This document shows, in pieces, positions 1 through 5,685 of a stretch of 39,961 nt of DNA. The DNA lies in NCBI GenBank assembly GCA_947167715.1, contig CAMVJD010000026.1, positions 1 through 39,961 of the forward strand, given 5' to 3'. A program made the translations under genes and the position numbers. This stretch comes from an uncultured Eubacteriaceae bacterium (GTDB lineage Bacteria; Bacillota; Clostridia; Lachnospirales; CAG-274). A model generated the notes under the pieces. The model was given only the letters and a program-made list of their open reading frames with translations, was not told the origin of the DNA and made no database searches. The number at the start of each line of letters is the position of its first letter. The stretch's first letter is position 1.

Positions 1-70
1 AAAGATAGATGCGGACAGGCTTTGCCTGGCTTTTGCGCAGCAAAAGTGCTGACCCGCTGAATTTTAAGTA

Positions 71-106
71 AGCACCCCCGCTTTAGAAGCGGGGGGACTT
101 CCTTAG
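71..106. mobile_element. Hairpin resembling an IS200/IS605-type right end (scar)
   Basis: Seen: a perfect 9-bp inverted repeat, CCCCCGCTT at 75-83 and AAGCGGGGG at 87-95, with a 3-base loop, followed by GACTTCCTTA. Two more small hairpins lie just upstream (CAGGC/GCCTG near 16-28 and CTTTTGC/GCAAAAG near 30-46). Known: IS200/IS605 elements end in a short GC-rich subterminal hairpin and carry no terminal inverted repeats. Inferred: this may be the right end of such an element or of a non-autonomous relative whose body lies left of the window. No transposase or TnpB reading frame is visible in the 106 bases available, and an ordinary terminator-like hairpin remains possible because no T-run follows only on the plus strand. 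Confidence 0.3.
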
Positions 107-196
107 TTTGTTAAAATACTGGGGGCAAGAAGGCTGGCCGAGGACAGGGTAGCCATAGACAAATATAATATTGAGATACAGCCGCAGATAGAAAAT

Positions 197-1207
197 GTGG
201 ACAACAAAAGTGCGGTGATCTATTTTATTATCACCTCGTCCGAATGGGAGCGTGATATGCGCGAATGCTGTGCGGCAATGGGCAGTGATTGGCAGACGGC
301 TGTCGGCATGGCAATGAGCTCGTTTATGTTTTCCTTTATGGACGGTATACAAAAAATGAAGCAAAAGGAAGCCCCCCGCACCTTAAAAACGGCGTTTGCG
401 GGCAAGGAACACAGCTGGAAGGTCTATTTAAGCGATGTTGCGGGTATGGGCAGCCTTAAAAACCAAAGAGACGATACCGCGACAATGTATTGGGAGCTGC
501 TTTGCGAGGATATAAAAAAGCGCCTCGGAAATCAGCGTGTCTGCACGGTAAAAATTTACTGCGCCAAGGCGGGTGAGCAAATAACGGGCGAATGCCGCAT
601 AGATGATACGGTAAGCCCCGAATTAAGCCAAAAGCTTGCCGATTTTGTAAAGGATTGGGATGGCGAGGGCTTTGCATCGCAAAAGCAGTTTATTTTTATA
701 GAGCAGGACAAGGAGACCTTTATTCCGCATAAATATCATAACCCCGTACATAATGCAAATTTCCGTGAAAAGGTAAAGACCTGTATGCTTTGCTTTGCCG
801 CGGCGGATACCGAAGAAAGATATAACGCCCTGCCCGAATTTATGGCGGAGCAGATAGACGATAAAATACTTGCGTGGGAGTGCTTTTCTTTTCTGCCCGA
901 GCTTTTGGCTATGCAAGCGGCGGACGAGGATGTAGAGTTTTCGGATAAGTGCGAGATAACGGCGGGGGATAAAAATTTTGGCGAGATATACACTCACGCC
1001 CTTGCGGAGTTTTACCCCTTAAGAGATACCGCGTGGAGCCTTTGGGACGAGGGCGTTTTCGGCGAAAGCACAAAGGATGTCTTTTACGGTATTGTGGGTA
1101 CAAGCAGTATTTGCAATGCCCTTGGCGAGGCAAAGAAAAAGGGTATGAAAAATATAAAATTTACAGCGCTTAAATTTAATTTGGGCGAGGATTTTGAATT
1201 GAGATAG
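197..1207 (+). CDS. Hypothetical protein, probably 5'-truncated
   Basis: I do not recognise the family. The first usable start is GTG at 197, giving 336 aa with no signal peptide or membrane segment, so a soluble cytoplasmic protein is likely. The open frame continues upstream to a stop at 104-106, and the residues encoded by 107-196 read like genuine protein (for example LGARRLAEDRVAIDKYN) although no ATG, GTG or TTG is available there. The natural start therefore seems to be missing, and the hairpin immediately to the left offers a cause. Hydrophobic and charged residues alternate through the body, with Cys-rich patches near residues 200-210. The gene ends 27 bases before rapZ on the same strand and may be cotranscribed with it. 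The family could be an immunity- or suppressor-like accessory protein, but nothing in the sequence proves this. Confidence 0.7.
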   Translation: MDNKSAVIYFIITSSEWERDMRECCAAMGSDWQTAVGMAMSSFMFSFMDGIQKMKQKEAPRTLKTAFAGKEHSWKVYLSDVAGMGSLKNQRDDTATMYWELLCEDIKKRLGNQRVCTVKIYCAKAGEQITGECRIDDTVSPELSQKLADFVKDWDGEGFASQKQFIFIEQDKETFIPHKYHNPVHNANFREKVKTCMLCFAAADTEERYNALPEFMAEQIDDKILAWECFSFLPELLAMQAADEDVEFSDKCEITAGDKNFGEIYTHALAEFYPLRDTAWSLWDEGVFGESTKDVFYGIVGTSSICNALGEAKKKGMKNIKFTALKFNLGEDFELR

Positions 1208-1234
1208 AAAATAAACCGAAAGTGGGTGAAATAT

Positions 1235-2098
1235 ATGAAAATAGTAATTGTAACAGGTATGTCGGGTGCGGGCAAAAGTACCGTGCTGAAATTTTTGGAG
1301 GATATAGACTATTTCTGTGTGGACAATCTGCCGCCAAGCCTTATCCCCAAGTTTATTGAGGTGTGTGCTATGCCGGGCAACGATATCGAAAACGTGGCCT
1401 TGGGCATAGATATCCGCGGCGGCCGTCATTTTGGCGAGCTTTTCGGCGTGCTTACGGATATCCGCGCCGAGGTGGACTGCAAAATTATGTTTATGGACTG
1501 CTCGGACGAGGTGCTTTTAAAGCGCTACAAGGAGTCCCGTCGTTCGCATCCTTTGGCAAAGGGTGAAAGGATAATAAACGGCATTATGCGCGAGCGTGAT
1601 ATGCTGCACGAGATAAAGCGCCGCGCGGATTATGTTATTGACACAAGCCACCTTTTAACACGCCATTTAAGGGCGCAGCTGGGCGAGATATTCCTTGAAA
1701 ACAAGGGCTTTGAAAGCCTTGTTATAACGGTTTTGAGTTTTGGCTTTAAATATGGCATACCCGCCGATGCGGACTTGGTGTTTGATGTGCGCTTTATCCC
1801 CAATCCGTTTTATATTGCGGAACTGAAACCGTTAACGGGCAATGATGTTGCCGTTCGTGACTATGTAATGGAGCAGCCCGAGAGCGGAGAGTTTCTTGAA
1901 AAATTGGAGGATATGTGCAATTTTCTTATTCCAAACTATGTTAAAGAGGGTAAAAATCAACTTGTTATCGGTATTGGATGCACGGGCGGCAAGCATCGCA
2001 GCGTCACTTTAGCCAATGAGTTGTATACAAAATTGCGAAAAGTTGGACATAGTGTATCAATCATACATAGGGATATTGACAAAGATGCTAAAAGATAG
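1235..2098 (+). CDS. rapZ: RNase adapter / nucleotide-binding protein RapZ (YvcJ)
   Basis: P-loop protein of the RapZ/YvcJ family. In E. coli RapZ guides RNase E to the GlmZ sRNA and so tunes GlmS; in Bacillus YvcJ binds nucleotides and has been linked to competence. Seen: the Walker A motif GMSGAGKST directly after the N-terminal strand IVIVT, a DCSDEVLLKRYKESRRSHPL segment, the conserved SFGFKYG motif and a C-terminal GCTGGKHRSV motif, all typical of the family. The length of 287 aa is normal. A GTG at 1226 would add three residues, but ATG 1235 has GGGTG upstream at a good distance and gives the canonical N-terminus. In Bacillus the order is yvcJ-yvcK-yvcL-crh; here the yvcK (glmR) gene is absent and whiA follows after 56 bases. 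Confidence 0.95.
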   Translation: MKIVIVTGMSGAGKSTVLKFLEDIDYFCVDNLPPSLIPKFIEVCAMPGNDIENVALGIDIRGGRHFGELFGVLTDIRAEVDCKIMFMDCSDEVLLKRYKESRRSHPLAKGERIINGIMRERDMLHEIKRRADYVIDTSHLLTRHLRAQLGEIFLENKGFESLVITVLSFGFKYGIPADADLVFDVRFIPNPFYIAELKPLTGNDVAVRDYVMEQPESGEFLEKLEDMCNFLIPNYVKEGKNQLVIGIGCTGGKHRSVTLANELYTKLRKVGHSVSIIHRDIDKDAKR

Positions 2099-2104
2099 TA
2101 TACT
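2076..2104 (+). promoter_or_regulatory. Sigma-A type promoter for whiA inside the end of rapZ
   Basis: TTGACA at 2076-2081, a 17-base spacer, and TATACT at 2099-2104. The -35 lies in the last codons of rapZ and the -10 starts at the base after the rapZ stop codon. It points at whiA, whose GTG start is 50 bases downstream. The match to consensus is strong, so whiA and the Crh-like gene can probably be expressed independently of rapZ. Confidence 0.75.
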
Positions 2105-2154
2105 CTAATTATATTGCAAAAACTGCGTTTTTGTACAGGTATTGAGGTGATGAT

Positions 2155-3054
2155 GTGTCTTTTTCATCCGATGTTAAGGCAGAGCTTTTAAATGTCAATG
2201 ACAGCGCAAGACATTGCAAAATAGCCTTGCTTGCCGCATTTGTCAGCTTTTGCGGCTGCTATGACGGGGAAAGGCTTGTGTTTGTTTCGGAAAATAAAAG
2301 GCTTATGGAAAAAACGGCAGATCTTGTAAACGAGCTTGCCGCCTTATCCGTTAATGCCGAGCTGTACGAAAACCACTATTATGTAAAAATAGATTCCCGC
2401 GATAAGGCAAGGGATCTGGCTAACATAACGCTTGGGCAAGGGGGCTATGACAGTCCCGCCATAAATCCGCTTGCGGTTTCAAGCGTGTGCTGCAAACGCG
2501 CCTATATAAGGGGCTGTTTTATTTGCTCGGGCTCGGTGTCGGATCCGCAAAAGCAGTATCATCTTGAAATAAGCAACAGCGATTATGACCACGCGGATGC
2601 GTTAAAGGCACTTATCACATCCTTTGGCATAGACGCAAAGATAATTCTTCGCAAAAATCATTATATCGTCTATATCAAAGAGGGCGAGCAGATAGTGGAT
2701 ATGCTTAATATCATGTCTGCGCACAAGGCTCTGTTGGATTTTGAAAATCTGCGTGTGGTAAAGGACCTTCGCAACAACTTAAACCGCATTGTCAACTGTG
2801 AGACCGCTAACCTTAATAAGGTGGTGTCCGCAGGCGTAAGGCAGGCAGAGGCCATTGAGTATATAAAGCGCACCGTGGGGCTTGGGTATCTTTCGCCCGC
2901 CCTGGAGGAAATGGCAAGGCTCAGGCTTGAATATCCCGATATCAGCCTTAAAGAACTTGGGGAAAAACTTAAACCGCCCGTTGGGAAATCGGGCGTTAAT
3001 CATCGGCTTAAAAAAATATGCGCCATAGCCGACAGCTTGAAAGGGGATAATTAA
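2155..3054 (+). CDS. whiA: DNA-binding protein WhiA
   Basis: WhiA is a conserved Gram-positive DNA-binding protein with a degenerate LAGLIDADG homing-endonuclease fold followed by a helix-turn-helix; in Streptomyces it controls sporulation septation and in Bacillus it affects division and chromosome segregation. Seen: the N-terminal MSFSSDVKAEL start typical of the family, the CCKRAYIRGCFICSGSVSDP region that matches the LAGLIDADG-like part, and a C-terminal HTH ending in GKSGVNHRLKKI. Length 299 aa is close to the usual 300-325. The start is GTG with GAGGTGAT just upstream. The stop abuts the start of the Crh-like gene, so translation is probably coupled. Confidence 0.95.
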   Translation: MSFSSDVKAELLNVNDSARHCKIALLAAFVSFCGCYDGERLVFVSENKRLMEKTADLVNELAALSVNAELYENHYYVKIDSRDKARDLANITLGQGGYDSPAINPLAVSSVCCKRAYIRGCFICSGSVSDPQKQYHLEISNSDYDHADALKALITSFGIDAKIILRKNHYIVYIKEGEQIVDMLNIMSAHKALLDFENLRVVKDLRNNLNRIVNCETANLNKVVSAGVRQAEAIEYIKRTVGLGYLSPALEEMARLRLEYPDISLKELGEKLKPPVGKSGVNHRLKKICAIADSLKGDN

Positions 3055-3297
3055 ATGGTTAAAAAACAGGTATTGGTCGGATCGAGTATGACTGAAAGAC
3101 CGATCGCACTGCTTGTACAGACTGCGGGCAGATTTAACAGCAGCCTGCACTTACAAATGGAAAACAAAAACGTTAATTTGAAAAGTATTATGGGCGTTAT
3201 CTCTATCGGCTCTCTTTGCGACCACGATGTTGTGGTCACCGCAGAGGGCGAGGACGAGCAGGAGGCTTGTGACGCTATTATAGAGTTTCTTCAGTAA
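3055..3297 (+). CDS. HPr-family protein of the Crh type (no phosphorylatable His)
   Basis: Small HPr-fold protein (80 aa). Known: HPr carries phosphate on His15 for sugar uptake, and HPr and Crh are both phosphorylated on Ser46 to act as CcpA corepressors; Crh lacks His15. Seen: the usual GxHARP active-site motif reads SMTERP here, with Thr at the place of the histidine, while the Ser46 region KSIMGVISIG is intact (Ser44 in this protein). The protein should therefore be unable to carry phosphate in the PTS but could still be a regulatory target. It starts right after the whiA stop, with AAGGGGATAA as a ribosome binding site, matching the Bacillus yvcL-crh arrangement. Whether it is a true Crh orthologue or an HPr paralogue cannot be told from sequence alone. 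Confidence 0.88.
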   Translation: MVKKQVLVGSSMTERPIALLVQTAGRFNSSLHLQMENKNVNLKSIMGVISIGSLCDHDVVVTAEGEDEQEACDAIIEFLQ

Positions 3298-3321
3298 TTA
3301 ACGGCATATACATAAAAACAT

Positions 3322-3550
3322 TGATGACGAGGAGTAAGGGATGGCCTTTAAAAGAGATTGACATTCACGGGCTGAAAGGTGTCATTAAAGAAGTACCCCC
3401 GAAGGTAGCGTCGGAGTTTTTGCGGTGAAAAATACATTTTTGTAACAGCCGCAAACGGGTGACAGCGTTATATGTTAAAAGTGTCCGTTTTTAAAACGGG
3501 AATTAAGGTGGTACCGCGGCTTTCGTCCTTTTGTGATGAAGGCCGTTTTT
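3322..3550 (+). promoter_or_regulatory. T-box leader, probable valine specifier (GUA), with terminator
   Basis: Seen: the 14-base T-box core AAGGTGGTACCGCGG near 3505-3519, a Stem I start with the GATGACGAGGAGTAAG element at 3322-3338, an AGAGA motif at 3352-3356, and a terminator hairpin at 3517-3542 (CGGCTTTCGTC with GATGAAGGCCG) followed by eight or more T. In the specifier loop GAA at 3390-3392 is followed by GTA, which would be a valine codon. Known: T-box leaders bind uncharged tRNA and switch from the terminator to an antiterminator. The valine reading fits the valS gene downstream, yet valS begins 2.1 kb later after four other genes. An alternative register (TAC, Tyr) is possible but less consistent with context. 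Confidence 0.92.
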
Positions 3551-3553
3551 TTT

Positions 3554-3945
3554 TCTGGCTAAAAACAGGTTTTTCGCCAAATAGCAGCCTTGTCTGCGTG
3601 CCTCCTTTCAGTCGACACTTGCAAGTCTGTAAGGTATGCGAACTTCGTTCGCTCCTCGTACGGGCAAAGCCCGCACTGCGGATTTAAGCCTGCGGCGCTG
3701 AATTACTGCGGAAAACGTAAAGTTATCGCTTTATAAAGTGCTATAGCGCAGAGTAAGCGTTGCATTAGCCTTGGCTCCCATCGTTAGGTTGTTGCTTTAG
3801 CTAAAGCTAAAGCAATCCCAAAGGGATGCCGTCAGCTTTAGCTGACAGGCACAGGCTGTCAGCCGCCATATATCAACATTTAGCGATAAAACTCCAACGG
3901 CTGACTGAGGGGTTTACGCCCGTGAAGGTTTACAGGAGTGTAATT
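3554..3945. repeat. Gene-free stretch rich in small palindromes
   Basis: About 390 bases with no convincing gene. Seen: a chain of short inverted repeats, including GCGAAC/GTTCGC near 3637-3652, CGGGC/GCCCG near 3660-3673, GCTTTAGC/GCTAAAGC near 3795-3813, and GTCAGCTTTAGCTGAC near 3831-3846, followed by a second TGACAG/CTGTCA pair. The composition differs from flanking coding DNA. Likely decayed mobile or REP-like DNA inserted between the T-box and the genes it would once have preceded; no transposase remnant is readable. Confidence 0.5.
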
Positions 3946-4332
3946 ATGCTGTTTAATATTTTCAAGGTCGAAACAAAAGCCGATATCATATATGTTTCGG
4001 GCAATACCTATACAGGGTGTTTAAAGGGAATGTGGAAAAGCAAAACCGCTCCCGAAACAGGCGTAAAATACAATATAGAGTTAAGTTTTGCGGACACGGT
4101 CGGAAAAAACGTATATATAAATAACGGCATTTTAAAACCGGGTATGGATATTGACGGCGGCAGGGTCATATTTAACGGAGTATGCGAGGATATTGACGAA
4201 ACATACTTTATAAGGTTTTCTGCGGATGCTCTTGAAATGATAGATTTGGAAAATGCGGATATAAATATACAAAAGGGCGATATGCTTACATTTTCGGCCG
4301 CTTTTGATGAAATAGGGATATACCCGTATTAA
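3946..4332 (+). CDS. Hypothetical protein, 128 aa
   Basis: I do not recognise the family. The open frame runs further upstream, but ATG 3946 has an AGGAG motif seven bases away (CAGGAGTGTAATT) and the residues before it come from the palindrome-rich spacer, so this start is preferred. The product begins MLFNIFKVETKADIIYVSG and is predicted soluble, acidic and rich in beta-prone segments, with no signal peptide or transmembrane helix. It is the first gene after the T-box and precedes the nitroreductase by 49 bases on the same strand. Small acidic orphan proteins like this are often immunity proteins or recent gains, but there is no toxin partner nearby to support that. Confidence 0.75.
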   Translation: MLFNIFKVETKADIIYVSGNTYTGCLKGMWKSKTAPETGVKYNIELSFADTVGKNVYINNGILKPGMDIDGGRVIFNGVCEDIDETYFIRFSADALEMIDLENADINIQKGDMLTFSAAFDEIGIYPY

Positions 4333-4381
4333 AACGTGATACGCAAAAGATGCCAAACAGGCTTTTTAAAAGAGGTATAAT

Positions 4382-4906
4382 ATGAACGATGCAATAAAAA
4401 ATATGCTTACGCGCCGAAGCTGCAAGGACTTTAAACCCGATATGCCGCCGGGTGAGATAATAGACCAAATAATCGAGGCGGGGTTATATGCGCCCAGCGG
4501 TATGAACAGACAGGAAAGCATAATAATTGCCGTTACCGACAAGGCGACCCGCGACAAACTTTCAAAATTAAATTCAAAATACGATTTTGCGCACAGACCC
4601 GACCCGTTTTATAATGCGCCAGTGGTTTTGGCGGTGCTTGCATCCAAAAATGTGCCTACTGCGGTATATGACGGCAGCCTTGTAATGGAAAATTTAATGC
4701 TTGCCGCACATTCTCTCGGTGTGGGAAGCTGTTGGATACACCGTGCAAAAGAGGTATTTGAGGACCCGGAGGGCAGAGAGATACTTGAAAAACTCGGTAT
4801 TTCCGCCGACGAATATGTGGGTGTCGGCAACTGCGTTATAGGCTGGCCCGATAAGGAAATTGAAACAGACAAGCCAAGAAAAGACGGCAGAGTATACCAT
4901 ATTTGA
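4382..4906 (+). CDS. Nitroreductase family protein
   Basis: FMN-dependent oxidoreductase of the nitroreductase fold, using NAD(P)H to reduce nitro compounds, quinones or unknown native substrates in the cytoplasm. Seen: the N-terminal RRSCKDF motif that contacts the FMN phosphate, the LYAPSGMNRQ segment, a middle NLMLAAHSLGVGSCWIHRA motif, and a C-terminal VGVGNCVIGWPD segment that matches the GYP/GWP turn of the family. At 174 aa it is of the short single-domain class. AGAGGTATAAT supplies the ribosome binding site. It sits between orphan genes in the T-box to valS interval; its substrate cannot be deduced from context. Confidence 0.9.
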   Translation: MNDAIKNMLTRRSCKDFKPDMPPGEIIDQIIEAGLYAPSGMNRQESIIIAVTDKATRDKLSKLNSKYDFAHRPDPFYNAPVVLAVLASKNVPTAVYDGSLVMENLMLAAHSLGVGSCWIHRAKEVFEDPEGREILEKLGISADEYVGVGNCVIGWPDKEIETDKPRKDGRVYHI

Positions 4907-4910
4907 AAAA

Positions 4911-4946
4911 ATGAATAATTAAATGAATAATTAAATGAATAATTAA
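4911..4946 (+). repeat. Three perfect 12-bp tandem repeats (ATGAATAATTAA)
   Basis: The unit ATGAATAATTAA occurs three times without interruption, starting five bases after the nitroreductase stop and ending against the AGGAGG of the next gene. Each unit spells a complete mini reading frame Met-Asn-Asn-stop and all three are in the same frame. The repeat may be slippage-prone DNA; it changes the distance between the nitroreductase and the following small gene. Confidence 0.9.
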
Positions 4947-4959
4947 AGGAGGAACGGTT

Positions 4960-5139
4960 ATGACAAAATCGGAAAGTCTGCATCAACTGTACAAGGAATG
5001 TATGGATATAGAATTTGACGAGTCGTCGGAGCTTGTAAAAAATGCCGAAACGGAAGACGAAAGAAAATTTATAAAAACCGTGACCGATTTTGTATTACAG
5101 ACAAAACAAAAGGCAGCCATAGCCGAAAAGAGGTTTTGA
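4960..5139 (+). CDS. Small hypothetical protein, 59 aa
   Basis: A short gene with an excellent ribosome binding site (AAAGGAGG, seven bases before ATG). The product begins MTKSESLHQLYKECMD, is highly charged and predicted to be helical throughout, with an acidic middle (DIEFDESSE) and a basic C-terminus ending in KQKAAIAEKRF. No signal peptide, membrane segment or cysteine pair is visible. It resembles a small helical regulator or accessory protein, but I do not recognise a family. It lies 19 bases before the next gene on the same strand and is probably cotranscribed with it. Confidence 0.75.
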   Translation: MTKSESLHQLYKECMDIEFDESSELVKNAETEDERKFIKTVTDFVLQTKQKAAIAEKRF

Positions 5140-5158
5140 TACCCGAGGCGGAAAGACT

Positions 5159-5614
5159 TTGAATAGAGTAAACGTGCAAAATAGAGAAATAATGGAATTG
5201 AAATGGGAAGAAAACAGCGTATTGAATAAAATATCGAAGTACACCTCGCCAAAAGAAATATTTGATGCCGTATATATGGAGCTGTTAAGATACTATTCGG
5301 ATAAAGCAGGATTTAAGCCAACAAAAAGAAAACTGAAATGGACAGGTACAAATGTTATATGTGAGTTTGCTTTTTGGTCTTCGCGCAGTAATATGGCAGG
5401 GGAATATGTTGCTTTTGAAATAGTAACGTCTGTCTATGCCAAAGATAAGACAGATATGGAAAAGAAAGGCTTACTTTATATCCACATTCGACCCAAGCGG
5501 TATGATGTACACGATATTGACAGTGATAAATTTCTGGAGATTACAGATTTTATCGGCCAAACTGTTGAATATATAAAAAAACGGAAACACTGTCGGGGTT
5601 TGAAAAATATATAG
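5159..5614 (+). CDS. Hypothetical protein with an A7 frameshift near its C-terminus
   Basis: I do not recognise the family with confidence; the fold pattern (helical start, then strands around WTGTNVICEFAFWSS and LLYIHIRPKRYDV) recalls small DUF4304-like, immunity-type proteins. The frame can start at TTG 5159 (GAGG ten bases upstream) or ATG 5192. As read, it ends at 5614 with a basic tail KKRKHCRGLKNI. A run of seven A at 5575-5581 lies just before this tail, and a -1 shift there opens 31 further codons that read like real protein (TETLSGFEKYIEETNS...) to a TAA at 5674-5676, ten bases before valS. So either one A was lost from an A8 tract, or ribosomes slip on A AAA AAA. The full product would be about 172 aa. 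Confidence 0.75.
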   Translation: MNRVNVQNREIMELKWEENSVLNKISKYTSPKEIFDAVYMELLRYYSDKAGFKPTKRKLKWTGTNVICEFAFWSSRSNMAGEYVAFEIVTSVYAKDKTDMEKKGLLYIHIRPKRYDVHDIDSDKFLEITDFIGQTVEYIKKRKHCRGLKNI

Positions 5615-5685
5615 AAGAAACAAATTCCGATGAAACAAATAATCATGTATTTTTGAAAAAACTAAAAAATAACTAAGGAGGAAAC

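Noticed and set aside
3393..3397. Tyrosine (TAC) reading of the T-box specifier
   Set aside because: GAA followed directly by GTA fits the usual specifier placement better and agrees with valS downstream; TAC needs an extra base between GAA and the codon.
3472..3687. 71-aa frame with ATG inside the T-box
   Set aside because: It overlaps the antiterminator, terminator and T-run of the T-box leader and its product is low-complexity Ser/Pro-rich; no ribosome binding site.
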